This document shows positions 35,165 to 43,546 of a DNA stretch of 64,000 bases, in pieces. This DNA comes from Mycolicibacterium canariasense (lineage in GTDB: Bacteria > Actinomycetota > Actinomycetes > Mycobacteriales > Mycobacteriaceae): the NCBI RefSeq assembly GCF_002101555.1, contig NZ_LQOL01000058.1, positions 151,560 to 215,559 of the forward strand. The letters are read 5' to 3'. Under the pieces are notes generated by a model, which saw nothing but the letters and a program-made list of their open reading frames with translations, had not been told where the DNA came from and searched no databases. The translations under genes and the position numbers were made by a program. Each line of letters opens with the position of its first letter. The stretch's first letter is position 1.

Positions 35165-35764
35165 TCAGGCCTGCGGAACGTCGGTGTAGGTCAGCTGGTA
35201 ACCGTCGGCGGCGAAGGTGAATCCCTTGCCGCTGGACTCACTGCCACACGACACGCCGGTCGCCTCCTGCACGTTGCAGCGGAACCCGGCGACGGCCAGC
35301 ACGGTGCCGAACGGCAGCGTGGCCGCCGGACCGGGCTGCAGGCTGAACGGGTCGCCTTGCAGCGCAACGAATTGCGCATCATCGGTGCGGTCGATTACCA
35401 GCGCGGTGGGCTTCACCTGGGTGCCGTCGGCGGCCGGCACCGCCGTCGGCGCCCCGGTGATCGGCAATGCGGTGGAGCTGGCCGCCTGGCATCCGGCCTG
35501 CGCGTGCGCGACGATGGCGCAGTGCCACCGCCCGCTGGGGGTGGCGAAGTAGTACGCCTGTTGGTCACCCGAGGTCGCGTAGAACTCGTCGGCGTTCGCC
35601 AGGTGGGCGTTGGTGGCATACGGCGGCAATCCCGGTGGCGCCGCGGGGGTGGCCACCGGAGTGTGCGGTTCGCCGGTGTTGACGACGGTGGGTGTGCCGC
35701 AGGCCGACACCATGAGCGCCGCCGTCAACGAGAACCAACCGATGGCGGGTGTGCCGCGTGCCAT
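35165..35764 (-). CDS. Exported lipoprotein, function unknown
   Basis: A 199-residue predicted lipoprotein: MARGTPAIGWFSLTAALMVS leads to the lipobox MVSAC (Cys22) and a Thr/Pro/Ala-rich linker. The mature domain contains paired cysteines (RWHCAIVAHAQAGCQAA, FRCNVQEATGVSCGSES) and ends in FTFAADGYQLTYTDVPQA, a beta-rich pattern seen in many mycobacterial Lpp proteins. The ATG at 35764 is 6 bases from TACGCT on the minus strand (35776-35771), a leaderless layout. It is divergent from the DszA-type monooxygenase. No function known. Confidence 0.78.
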   Translation of the reverse strand: MARGTPAIGWFSLTAALMVSACGTPTVVNTGEPHTPVATPAAPPGLPPYATNAHLANADEFYATSGDQQAYYFATPSGRWHCAIVAHAQAGCQAASSTALPITGAPTAVPAADGTQVKPTALVIDRTDDAQFVALQGDPFSLQPGPAATLPFGTVLAVAGFRCNVQEATGVSCGSESSGKGFTFAADGYQLTYTDVPQA

Positions 35765-35854
35765 GTGCACAGCGTAGGGGATCGGCTGGCGCTCGATTGG
35801 CGCACGCTGAATGCAACCGGTGACCGCGGATCCGATCTCGGGGAGGCTTCCGGC

Positions 35855-37306
35855 GTGACCCGCGTAATTCGATTCAACGCCTTCGACATGAACTGTGTCG
35901 CCCATCAGTCGCCCGGTCTGTGGCGGCACCCGCAGGACCAGTCCTGGCGTTACAAGGATCTGCAGTACTGGACCGAGTTGGCGAAGTTGTTGGAACGCGG
36001 CAGATTCGACGGCGTGTTCATCGCCGACGTGCTGGGCACCTACGACGTGTACGGCGCCAGTGACGAGGCCGCCATCCGGCAGGCCGCGCAGATCCCGGTG
36101 GGCGACCCGCTGCTGCTGGTTTCGGCGATGGCACTGGTCACCCAGCATCTGGGCTTCGGTATCACCACCGGAACCGGATTCGAACACCCCTATCCGTTCG
36201 CCCGCCGCATCTCCACCCTGGACCATCTGACCGGCGGACGGATCGGATGGAATGTGGTCACCGGTTATCTGCCGGCCGCCGCCCGCAACATGGGCCAGAC
36301 CGATCAGCCGGCCCATGATGCCCGCTACGACCATGCCGACGAGTACCTGGAGGTGCTCTACAAGCTCTGGGAGGGTTCCTGGGAGGACGGCGCGGTGATC
36401 CGCGACCGGGAACGCGGGGTGTTCACCGACCCCGACAAGGTGCACCACATCGGCCACGAGGGCACCCACTTCAGCGTGCCGGGCGTGCACCTGGCCGAAC
36501 CGTCGCCGCAGCGCACGCCGGTGATCTACCAAGCCGGTTCGTCGCCGCGCGGCGTGCGCTTCGCCGCCGAGAACGCCGAAGCCATCTTCACCGCGGCGCC
36601 CACCAAAGCGCTGCTGCGCGAGACTGTTTCGACCATCCGGTCCGAGCTCGAGTTGGCCGGGCGCGATCCGTACTCGGCGAAGATCTTCAACCTGTCCACC
36701 ATCATCACCGCCCCGACCGACGAGCAGGCACACGCCAAGCACGCCGAGTACCTGTCCTACGGCGACCCCGAGGGTGCGCTGACGTTCATGTCCGGCTGGA
36801 TGGGCGTGGACCTGTCCCGCTACGGGCTCGACGAACCGGTGGGCAACGTGGACTCCAACGCCATCCTGTCTGCGGTCAAGGCCTTCCAGTCCGCCGACCC
36901 GGACGGCGGCGAGTGGGCCGTCCGCGATATCGCCGAATGGGGCAAGATCGGTGGGATGGGCCCGCGGATCGTGGGTTCGGGTGCACGGGTGGCCGACACG
37001 TTGCAGGAATGGGTCGAGGAGACCGACGTGGACGGCTTCAACCTGGCCTATGCGATCACCCCGGGTTCGTTCGCCAATTTCGTCGAGCATGTGGTGCCGG
37101 TGTTGACCGCGCGCGGCGCCTACCAGCAGGAGTACACACCCGGCACGTTGCGCAACAAGCTCAACGGCAAGGGTGACCGGCTCCCCGAGGAGCACCGCGG
37201 GGCCAGTTACCGTGTCGGAGGCCGGAATTCGACGATCATCGAGCGGCCGTCGACGCGGCCGTCGTCCTCGGCGTCGACGGCCGCGCAACCGACTCGAGGC
37301 CGGTAG
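35855..37306 (+). CDS. NtaA/SnaA/DszA-family FMN-dependent monooxygenase
   Basis: A 483-residue luciferase-like flavin monooxygenase of the NtaA/SnaA/DszA family, which uses FMNH2 to attack sulfones, aminopolycarboxylates and related compounds. The start GTG at 35855 has GGGAGG (35841-35846) 8 bases upstream. Landmarks: VIRFNAFDMNCVAHQSPGLW, SWRYKDLQYWTELAKLLERG, the loop RISTLDHLTGGRIGWNVVTG and AGSSPRGVRFAAENAEAIF. A reductase partner is needed but not adjacent. The C-terminal 30 residues are Ser/Thr/Arg-rich and differ from the family core. Substrate unknown. Confidence 0.9.
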   Translation: MTRVIRFNAFDMNCVAHQSPGLWRHPQDQSWRYKDLQYWTELAKLLERGRFDGVFIADVLGTYDVYGASDEAAIRQAAQIPVGDPLLLVSAMALVTQHLGFGITTGTGFEHPYPFARRISTLDHLTGGRIGWNVVTGYLPAAARNMGQTDQPAHDARYDHADEYLEVLYKLWEGSWEDGAVIRDRERGVFTDPDKVHHIGHEGTHFSVPGVHLAEPSPQRTPVIYQAGSSPRGVRFAAENAEAIFTAAPTKALLRETVSTIRSELELAGRDPYSAKIFNLSTIITAPTDEQAHAKHAEYLSYGDPEGALTFMSGWMGVDLSRYGLDEPVGNVDSNAILSAVKAFQSADPDGGEWAVRDIAEWGKIGGMGPRIVGSGARVADTLQEWVEETDVDGFNLAYAITPGSFANFVEHVVPVLTARGAYQQEYTPGTLRNKLNGKGDRLPEEHRGASYRVGGRNSTIIERPSTRPSSSASTAAQPTRGR

Positions 37307-37323
37307 CCACGTAGAGTGGCCCG

Positions 37324-37797
37324 ATGGACGCTGCACCCATCCGGCCGGCCACCGGCGCCGATCACACCGCGGTCAACCGTGTCGTCGCGGAGGCGTTCGA
37401 GAAGTACGTCGACCGGATCGGGCGCCGACCCGCGCCCATGGACACTGATTTCACCGCGGCACTTGATGATTCGCGGGTCTGGGTGATCGAGCACGATGGC
37501 GGGCTGCACGCCGTGTTGGTGATCGAGTACCACGACGACCATGTGCTGATCGACACCGTCGCCGTGCATCCCGCAGCGCAGGGCCGCGGTCACGGCGCGC
37601 GGCTGCTGCGGCGGGCGGAGTCGCGGGCCCGCGAACTCGGGCTGGCCGAGGTGCGGCTCTACACCAATGAGGCGATGTCGGAGAACCTCGCGTACTACCC
37701 CCGGCAGGGCTACCAGGAGACCGCACGTCGAACCGAGAACGGATATCGACGGGTGTACTTCCGGAAGCAGATTTCCCCCGCCCCTTTCAAGATATAG
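37324..37797 (+). CDS. GNAT-family N-acetyltransferase
   Basis: A 157-residue acetyltransferase with the acetyl-CoA-binding loop AVHPAAQGRGHGARLLRRAE (V/I-x-x-x-x-Q/R-x-x-G-x-G/A, residues about 80-99) and the C-terminal YYPRQGYQETARR of the GNAT fold. The substrate is unknown. ATG 37324 stands 6 bases after TAGAGT (37312-37317), another leaderless layout. It ends just before the inverted repeat that precedes the rifampicin-monooxygenase-like gene. Confidence 0.85.
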   Translation: MDAAPIRPATGADHTAVNRVVAEAFEKYVDRIGRRPAPMDTDFTAALDDSRVWVIEHDGGLHAVLVIEYHDDHVLIDTVAVHPAAQGRGHGARLLRRAESRARELGLAEVRLYTNEAMSENLAYYPRQGYQETARRTENGYRRVYFRKQISPAPFKI

Positions 37798-37802
37798 CCG
37801 AC

Positions 37803-37828
37803 CCGGGGGCTTGCCGCAAGGCCCCCGG
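37803..37828. promoter_or_regulatory. Inverted repeat resembling the rifamycin-associated element (RAE)
   Basis: CCGGGGGCTTG (37803-37813) and CAAGGCCCCCGG (37817-37828) form an inverted repeat around CCG, with one extra C in the right arm. It lies 59 bp before the start of a rifampicin-monooxygenase-like gene. In actinobacteria a conserved GC-rich inverted repeat with a CTTG/CAAG core, the RAE, precedes rifamycin-resistance genes; size and sequence agree with it as I remember it. TTGCCG (37811-37816) and CACAAT (37836-37841) inside and after it could be the -35 and -10 boxes. It could otherwise be the terminator of the upstream gene. Confidence 0.7.
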
Positions 37829-37887
37829 TGTGTCGCACAATCGTCCCTCCATGCCTGTTCGACAGGCCGATTGGATTGGGGGATTGC

Positions 37888-39330
37888 ATGTTTGACGTGA
37901 TCATCATCGGTGCGGGGCCGACCGGATTGATGCTGGCCGCCGAACTGCGCCTGCACGATGTGCGGGTGCTGGTGCTGGACAAGGCGGCCGCGCCGACCCC
38001 GGTGGTGCGGGCACTGGGGTTGCATGTGCGCAGCACCGAGATCATGGACCAGCGCGGCGTGCTGGAGCGCTTCCTGGAGCTGGGGCGGACATTCCCGGCC
38101 GGCGGGTTCTTCGCGGCCATCGACAAACCGGCGCCCAGCGGACTGGACACCGCGCATGCGTACACCCTGGGTATTCCGCAGCCGGTCATCGAACGGCTGC
38201 TGGGCGACCGGGCCGGACAGCTCGGCGCGCAGCTGTGCAGGGGCGTCGAATTGGTGGGGCTGGCGCAGGACGTCGATGGGGTGACGGCGCACCTGGCCGA
38301 CGGGACGCAGCAACGGGCCGCTTTCCTGGTCGGCTGCGACGGTGGGCGCAGCGCGGTGCGCAGCCTGACCGGTATCGCCTTTCCCGGCGAGCCGGCCAGC
38401 GCCGAGACCCTGCTCGGTGAAATGAGACTGTCGGCCGACCCGCAGGTCATCACCGCGACGGTGGAGCGGATCCGGCAGACCCAGAAGCGGTTCGGTGCCG
38501 GACTCCTCACCGGGACGGACGGTGTGTACCGGGTGGTGGTGCCGGCGGCCGGGCTGACCGACGACCGTGGGGTGCCGCCCACACTCGAGGAATTCCGGCA
38601 GCAGCTCCGGGCGGTCGCCGGCACCGACTTCGGGGCGCATGCACCGCGGTGGTTGTCGCGCTTCGGTGACGCCACCCGGCAGGCCGAGCGCTACCGCTGC
38701 GGGCGGGTGTTCCTGGCCGGCGACGCGGCGCACATCCACCCACCCGCCGGTGGCCAGGGACTCAACCTGGGTGTCCAGGATGCGTTCAACCTGGGTTGGA
38801 AACTGGCCGCACACATCCGGGGCTGGGCACCGGCGGGCCTGCTGGATACCTATCACGACGAGCGGCACCCGGTGGCCGCCGACGTCTTGAACAATTCGCG
38901 CGCGCAGATGGAGTTGATGTCCACCGCCGCGGGCCCGCAGGCGGTGCGCCGGCTGATCTCAGAGCTGATGGACTTCGACGAGGTGAACCGCTACCTGGTC
39001 GAGAAGATCACCGCCATCGGCGTGCGCTACGACGTCGGCGACCACAGGTGGGGACGCCGGTTGCGGGACATGCCCGTCGGGCGGGGACGGCTGTTCGATC
39101 TCACCCATCACGGCCGCGGCCTGCTGCTGGACCCCACCGGTGCACTGTCGGTGGCCGGATGGGCCGACCGGGTCGATCACGTCACCGACAGCGCTCCGGA
39201 GCTGGACGCCGGCGCGGTGTTGTTGCGCCCGGACGGGCACATCGTCTGGACGGGTGACGATCAGCCCGGCCTGGCCGACCGGCTGGCGGCCTGGTTCGGT
39301 GCCCCTACAGCGGCAGCAGGATGTTCTTGA
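37888..39330 (+). CDS. rox: Rifampicin monooxygenase-like FAD enzyme (Rox)
   Basis: A 480-residue class A flavoprotein monooxygenase. It has the FAD motif MFDVIIIGAGPTGLMLAAEL, the family's DG-type motif LVGCDGGRSAVRSLTG, GDAAHIHPPAGGQGLNLGVQ and the thioredoxin-like C-terminus. From memory it matches Nocardia rifampicin monooxygenase throughout, e.g. VRALGLHVRSTEIMDQRG, RWLSRFGDATRQAERYR and AVLLRPDGHIVWTGDDQPG. Such enzymes hydroxylate rifampicin, opening its ansa chain and decolourising it. ATG 37888 has GGGGGA (37878-37883) upstream. The putative RAE upstream (37803-37828) fits rifamycin-inducible expression. Direct resistance must be tested. The last residues overlap an opposing remnant. 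Confidence 0.88.
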   Translation: MFDVIIIGAGPTGLMLAAELRLHDVRVLVLDKAAAPTPVVRALGLHVRSTEIMDQRGVLERFLELGRTFPAGGFFAAIDKPAPSGLDTAHAYTLGIPQPVIERLLGDRAGQLGAQLCRGVELVGLAQDVDGVTAHLADGTQQRAAFLVGCDGGRSAVRSLTGIAFPGEPASAETLLGEMRLSADPQVITATVERIRQTQKRFGAGLLTGTDGVYRVVVPAAGLTDDRGVPPTLEEFRQQLRAVAGTDFGAHAPRWLSRFGDATRQAERYRCGRVFLAGDAAHIHPPAGGQGLNLGVQDAFNLGWKLAAHIRGWAPAGLLDTYHDERHPVAADVLNNSRAQMELMSTAAGPQAVRRLISELMDFDEVNRYLVEKITAIGVRYDVGDHRWGRRLRDMPVGRGRLFDLTHHGRGLLLDPTGALSVAGWADRVDHVTDSAPELDAGAVLLRPDGHIVWTGDDQPGLADRLAAWFGAPTAAAGCS

Positions 39331-39511
39331 CGTTCGGGTCCGTGGCCAGGAACTGTTGCACGGCAGAATCTTTGAACGTGTCGACAAGTTTCTTGATGTT
39401 CTCGGTATCGGCCCACTCAGTACCGATGGTGAGCTGGCCGGCGAACTCGTCGGGGGCCGGGGGTGCGAAGATCTGCTGGCTGATCGGTACCTTGGCGGCC
39501 GGGCATGACGC
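39305..39511 (-). pseudogene. C-terminal remnant of an unidentified protein, in frame after upp
   Basis: Right after the upp stop codon the same frame stays open for 68 codons and reads as real protein: PISQQIFAPPAPDEFAGQL, then EWADTENIKKLVDTFKDSAV and FLATDPNVKNILLPL before TAG at 39305-39307. It has the helix-rich end of a periplasmic binding protein of NlpA/MetQ type, but this is not diagnostic. There is no start codon of its own, so it looks like the tail of a gene whose 5' part was lost. It overlaps the rox 3' end by 26 bp. Confidence 0.4.
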
Positions 39512-40141
39512 TCACTTGGTCCCGAAGATGCGGTCACCGACATCGCCGGCGCCGGGCACGATGTAGCCGTGCTCGTCGAGGGCACGGTCGACGGCGGCGG
39601 TGAAGATGGGCACATCGGGATGGGCGCCGTGCAGCGCCGCCACACCTTCCGGGCAGGTGAGCAGGCAGACGAACTTGATCGACCTGGGGGAGTACTCCTT
39701 GAGCCGGTCGACCGCCGCGATGGCCGAGTTGCCGGTGGCGAGCATGGGATCTACCACGACGATGTCCCGCTCGTGCAGGTCACTGGGCATCTTGAAGTAA
39801 TACTCAACGGCGATATGCGTTTTCGGGTCGCGATAAAGGCCGATATGACCCACCCGGGCGCCCGGCACGACATCGAGCATCCCGTCGAGAATGCCGCTGC
39901 CCGCCCGCAGGATGGACACGAACACCAATTTCTTACCGTCGATGACACGCCCGGTCGTGACTTCCAGCGGGGTCTGCACCTGGACCTCCTGGGTGGGGAT
40001 GTCCCGCAAGACGTCGTAGGTCATCAGGGTCGCGATCTCGTGCAGCAGGGTGCGGAAACTGTTGGTGGAGGCGTCGTGCCTGCGCAGCAAGGTCAGCTTG
40101 TGCTGTACCAGAGGGTGGTCGATCACGTGCACACCCGTCAT
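39512..40141 (-). CDS. upp: Uracil phosphoribosyltransferase
   Basis: A 209-residue UPRT converting uracil plus PRPP to UMP and pyrophosphate. Landmarks: HPLVQHKLTLLRRHDASTNS, VFVSILRAGSGILDGMLDVV, the PRPP loop VVVDPMLATGNSAIAAVDRL and the uracil-site motif HGYIVPGAGDVGDRIFG at the C-terminus. The ATG at 40141 is 4 bp from the urc4 stop. In this operon the enzyme corresponds to Urc6 of yeast, so it is likely needed to activate uracil for degradation as well as for salvage. Confidence 0.93.
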   Translation of the reverse strand: MTGVHVIDHPLVQHKLTLLRRHDASTNSFRTLLHEIATLMTYDVLRDIPTQEVQVQTPLEVTTGRVIDGKKLVFVSILRAGSGILDGMLDVVPGARVGHIGLYRDPKTHIAVEYYFKMPSDLHERDIVVVDPMLATGNSAIAAVDRLKEYSPRSIKFVCLLTCPEGVAALHGAHPDVPIFTAAVDRALDEHGYIVPGAGDVGDRIFGTK

Positions 40142-40145
40142 GTGT

Positions 40146-41315
40146 CTAGAACACCGTCCCGTCACTGATGATGGCCAAAGGGGGAAGACCGCCGCGCAGC
40201 CGCTGTGCGGTGGCGCGGCCGGCTTGCCAGGTGCCGCCCTCCAGGACGCACGCCAACGGCACGTCGGCGCCCAGTTCGGTGCGTACCAGCGGGGCGAGTT
40301 CGTCCAGCAGCGCGACGGTGAGTGCCCGCCACTCCACCACCAGCTCGTCGCCGACGGACCAATCACGTTGGGTGACAGCCGTATCCCGCAAGCCGAGTAC
40401 CCCGGTGTCGATCAGCAGACCGCCGTTGCGGTATTCCGGCAAGCCGGTCAGCTCCTCGATACCGGTCACCCGGACACCCGCCCACCCGAACGGTTCCAGG
40501 AGTGAATAGGTCAGCCATTGCGACAGTTTGTGGAACGGCATCCAGCCCGCACTCGCGCCGGGGCCGGGCACCGCGGGATGTCGCCACACGTCGCCGAGTG
40601 CCTGGTCGCCGATCGTGTTCCCGGACGGCCAGACGCTGGACAGGGTGGACAGCAACACCGACAGGATGGCATGCGCGGACACCGCTTTGTCGGGCCCGAC
40701 GAGTGCATCGAACATCGCACCCGGGCGCCCGTCCGGCCCGTAGACCGCAGCGTTGTCGGCCAGCGCGGCACCGAGCCGGCGCAGCAGCCGAGCCCGGCCG
40801 TCCAGACCGACCAGCGGATTGTCGGGAGCGACCTGGAAGGCCGCGGCCAGTGCCTCGGTTGTCATGGCGCGCAGCCCGGCGGCGTCGGCACGCAGGGGGT
40901 GATCGGGATCGCCGGAGAACACACCGTCGGTGAAGGCATGCCAACTGGCCACCCCCAATCCCTCGGAGCGGGTGAACGACAGTCCGGTGGCATGCTCGGC
41001 GTAGCGCCACTGCGCTCCGGCGCCGGCGTCGAGCAGCACGCTGACCACCGTCAGATCGATCATCGCGGCGGCGTCCAGCCCGGCGACCCGCGTGATCCCG
41101 CCGGCCTCGAAGTGGCGCCACCGGCTGTGGAACGGAACGTCCAGATCGGGGTAGCGGCTCCGGGTCACCGTCGCGACCTCGGCGGCGGTGGCCGGTAACG
41201 CGTCGTCGTCGACGGTGAACCAGGCCGACTCACCGGCGCGGGCGCGGGCCAGCAGAAAGCGGGCGCGCTCGCGGATGGCAGCGGTGGTGCGCAGTTCGGC
41301 AATCGGGTCGGTCAC
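40146..41315 (-). CDS. urc4: URC4/DUF1688-family protein of uracil catabolism
   Basis: A 389-residue protein of the URC4/Urg3 (DUF1688) family, required with URC1 for uracil breakdown in Lachancea kluyveri. Landmarks: SRYPDLDVPFHSRWRHFEAG, DAAAMIDLTVVSVLLDAGAG, WRYAEHATGLSFTRSEGLGV and MPFHKLSQWLTYSLLEPFGW. The catalytic chemistry of the family is, to my knowledge, not firmly settled. The start overlaps the urc1 stop by 4 bp; upp follows 4 bp later. Operon context (urc1-urc4-upp) supports the call strongly. Confidence 0.88.
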   Translation of the reverse strand: MTDPIAELRTTAAIRERARFLLARARAGESAWFTVDDDALPATAAEVATVTRSRYPDLDVPFHSRWRHFEAGGITRVAGLDAAAMIDLTVVSVLLDAGAGAQWRYAEHATGLSFTRSEGLGVASWHAFTDGVFSGDPDHPLRADAAGLRAMTTEALAAAFQVAPDNPLVGLDGRARLLRRLGAALADNAAVYGPDGRPGAMFDALVGPDKAVSAHAILSVLLSTLSSVWPSGNTIGDQALGDVWRHPAVPGPGASAGWMPFHKLSQWLTYSLLEPFGWAGVRVTGIEELTGLPEYRNGGLLIDTGVLGLRDTAVTQRDWSVGDELVVEWRALTVALLDELAPLVRTELGADVPLACVLEGGTWQAGRATAQRLRGGLPPLAIISDGTVF

Positions 41316-42568
41316 CCGTCGAGCCCCCGACCCTTGACCTTGCGCAGTTCGTCGGCATCGGGGATGTCACCGGGGGTGAAATAGCCGGCGGCCATCTTGG
41401 CGTCGATCTCCACCCGGGCGTCGGCGGGCACCAGTTCGTCGGGGATGTTGACCCGTTCGCCGACCTCGATGCCCGACCCGGTGATGGCGTCGTATTTCAT
41501 GTTGCTCATCGACACCAGGCGATGGATCTTGCGGACGCCCAGCCAGTGCAGCACGTCCGGCATCAATTCCTGGAAGCGCATGTCCTGCACGCCGGCCACG
41601 CATTCGGTGCGGGCGAAATACTGGTCGGCGGTGTCACCGCCCTCTTGACGTTTGCGGGCGTTGTACACCAGGAATTTGGTGACCTCGCCCAGCGCCCGGC
41701 CCTCCTTGCGTGAGTAGGCGACCAGTCCGACGCCGCCGCGCTGAGCACCCAGGATGCACTCCTCGATGGCATGTGTCAGATAGGGGCGGCAGGTACAGAT
41801 GTCGGACCCGAACACATCGGAGCCGTTGCACTCGTCGTGAACCCGCGCGGTCAGCTCGACCGATGGGTCGGCCAGATCTCGTGCCGCACCGAAGATGTAG
41901 AGGGTCTGCCCTCCGATGGGCGGCAGGAACACTTCGAGGTCACCGCGCGTGACCAGCTCCGGGTACATCCCGCCGGTTTCCTCGAACAGCACGCGCCGCA
42001 GTTCGGTCTCGCTGCATCCGAATCGGGCCGCCACGCCGGGCAGATACCACACGGGTTCCAACGCCACCTTGGTCACCACTGCGGCACCGCCTTCGAGCAG
42101 GTGTCGGCCGTCCGGGCGCAACCTGCCCTTGGCGATCGCGTCGGCGATCTCGGGCAGGATGACGTGCGCCTTCGTCACCGCGATGGTCGGACGGATGTCG
42201 AATCCGGCGGCCAATTCGGCGGCGAAGACGTCGGCGACGGTCGCGCCCCAGGGATCGAGGCTGACGATCTTGTCCGCGTCGCCCCACTGTTCGTATGGGC
42301 CGATCAGGTCGGTGGGGGCGGTGTTGGTCAGGTCCGCGCGGTGGGCACGCGACAAGGCACCCGCGGCCACCGCCAGCGCGCGGTACACGCTGTAGGAACC
42401 GCTGTGGGTGCCGATGACGTTGCGGTGGGCCCGGGTACCGGTGGTGCCGACCACGGGTCCGCGTTCGGCGGCGGTGGCGGCACCCCAGCGGATCGGCAGC
42501 GCAGCCGAACCACCACTGTGCGAGGTCAGCCGGATGTGCCCGGGCTTGGGTGTGGCGGTGTCCGCCAT
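41312..42568 (-). CDS. urc1: URC1, GTP-cyclohydrolase-II-like uracil catabolism protein
   Basis: A 418-residue protein of the URC1 family, a relative of GTP cyclohydrolase II (RibA). The metal-binding Cys motif is HDECNGSDVFGSDICTCRPY, where RibA has C-x10-C-x-C, and the catalytic area LVAYSRKEGRALGEVTKF is close to RibA's QEGRG motif. Family-specific parts are the N-terminal RGPVVGTTGTRAHRNVIGTH and the C-terminal GSGIEVGERVNIPDELVPA. It begins at ATG 42568 with a GAGGAGAGG ribosome site. Together with urc4 and upp it points to the URC pathway, a pyrimidine-degradation route distinct from the Pyd and Rut pathways. Confidence 0.9.
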   Translation of the reverse strand: MADTATPKPGHIRLTSHSGGSAALPIRWGAATAAERGPVVGTTGTRAHRNVIGTHSGSYSVYRALAVAAGALSRAHRADLTNTAPTDLIGPYEQWGDADKIVSLDPWGATVADVFAAELAAGFDIRPTIAVTKAHVILPEIADAIAKGRLRPDGRHLLEGGAAVVTKVALEPVWYLPGVAARFGCSETELRRVLFEETGGMYPELVTRGDLEVFLPPIGGQTLYIFGAARDLADPSVELTARVHDECNGSDVFGSDICTCRPYLTHAIEECILGAQRGGVGLVAYSRKEGRALGEVTKFLVYNARKRQEGGDTADQYFARTECVAGVQDMRFQELMPDVLHWLGVRKIHRLVSMSNMKYDAITGSGIEVGERVNIPDELVPADARVEIDAKMAAGYFTPGDIPDADELRKVKGRGLDG

Positions 42569-42788
42569 CGGCGCTCCTCTCCTCACTGGTGACCCCAGCA
42601 GGGGAAGGCGCCAGCTTAGCGACTCCAGCTGGGCGGCGCCGCGCTACACCACCGACACCGGGCCCGACCTGCGGCACAGTTCCGTCATGAGCAGTCGTGG
42701 GTGGCCGGAACCGGGTCCCGGGCGGACGCCGGCTCCGCCCCTGAACCGGGAGTTTCCCGGCCGGACACGTCCACCGGGAAGTCCGTCC
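42569..42788. other. Intergenic region between TetR gene and urc1
   Basis: 220 bp between the stop of the TetR gene and the start of the urc operon, both read on the minus strand. The part near urc1 holds its ribosome site. I see no clear promoter or palindrome of note, so it is open whether urc1 is read from its own promoter or through the TetR transcript. Confidence 0.5.
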
Positions 42789-43481
42789 TCAGGCGATCGG
42801 AGCCGAATCCCCGGACACCGGCTTGACCAGGGTCCGGCGCCGTTGCCGGCGTGCACCGATCGCGCCGAACCGCATCTTCAGCCCGTCGATGAACGCGGTG
42901 AGCGCCAGTTCGAAACTGGCCGTGTCGATTTCGTCGGCCTTGCCGCGTAACAGGTGCGCCTGGTGCATGTGCGGATAGCGGTCCCGGTAGACCTGCACGT
43001 CGTCGGCGAACCCTTGGGAGAACGACCCGACGGTGGATCCCAGCACCAGTGATCGGGTGGCCGCGCCGATCAGCGTGGCGTCCCGGGGCGGCCACCCCGC
43101 AGCCACCAGTCCACCGTGCACGGCGTCGGCGATCCGCAGGCTGGCATCGCGGCGGCCGATGCCACCCGCCAGATAGGGCACCAGGTTGGGGTGGGCGGCC
43201 AGTGCGGCCCGGTACGAGCGGGCCCAGTCGGCCAACCCGGCCGGCCAGTCCGCGCCATCGTCGAAGGCGGTGGTTTCGACGTCGCTGACCACCCGGCTGG
43301 CGACATCGTCGAGCACGTCGTCCTTGGTGGGGTAGTGCTTGTAGAGCGACGCGGCTTGCACCCCCAGCGCGGTCGCCAGCTTGCGCATGGACAGCCCGTC
43401 CAGACCGTCCCGGTCGATCATCTCCAGCGCCGCATCGCGGATGCGCTCGCGGCTGAGCAGGGGCACGCGCGGCCGTCCCAT
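42789..43481 (-). CDS. TetR-family regulator of the divergent acyl-CoA dehydrogenase
   Basis: A 230-residue regulator with an N-terminal helix-turn-helix (ALEMIDRDGLDGLSMRKLAT, then ALGVQAASLYKHYPTKDDVL, residues about 15-60) and a C-terminal domain of the TetR_C type (VPYLAGGIGRRDASLRIADA). ATG 43481 is preferred because it starts the typical MGRPRVPLLSRERI. Two near-identical palindromes in the 110-bp divergent region (43514-43561) are its probable operators, so it likely represses itself and the acyl-CoA dehydrogenase. The inducer may be an acyl-CoA or its precursor. Confidence 0.88.
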   Translation of the reverse strand: MGRPRVPLLSRERIRDAALEMIDRDGLDGLSMRKLATALGVQAASLYKHYPTKDDVLDDVASRVVSDVETTAFDDGADWPAGLADWARSYRAALAAHPNLVPYLAGGIGRRDASLRIADAVHGGLVAAGWPPRDATLIGAATRSLVLGSTVGSFSQGFADDVQVYRDRYPHMHQAHLLRGKADEIDTASFELALTAFIDGLKMRFGAIGARRQRRRTLVKPVSGDSAPIA

Positions 43482-43513
43482 GACGCGCCTCACTTCCCGG
43501 CAACCTTGCCTTG

Positions 43514-43528
43514 GCTAACACCGTTAGC
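43514..43528. promoter_or_regulatory. TetR operator 1 (perfect palindrome)
   Basis: GCTAACACCGTTAGC is a perfect 6-bp inverted repeat around ACC, 33 bp upstream of the TetR gene's ATG. It is paired with a second copy 33 bp away, that is about three helical turns, so two regulator dimers would bind the same face of the DNA. Confidence 0.75.
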
Positions 43529-43546
43529 TTAAACTGGTGGACATAA

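Noticed and set aside
35165..37336. Minus-strand frame of more than 700 codons opposite the DszA-type gene
   Set aside because: Only the lipoprotein from 35764 onward is credible; the rest is antisense of a conserved monooxygenase.
37803..37828. Simple terminator of the acetyltransferase gene
   Set aside because: The position fits, but the asymmetric CTTG/CAAG core, its overlap with a possible -35 box and the downstream rifampicin monooxygenase favour a rifamycin-associated element; both roles remain possible.
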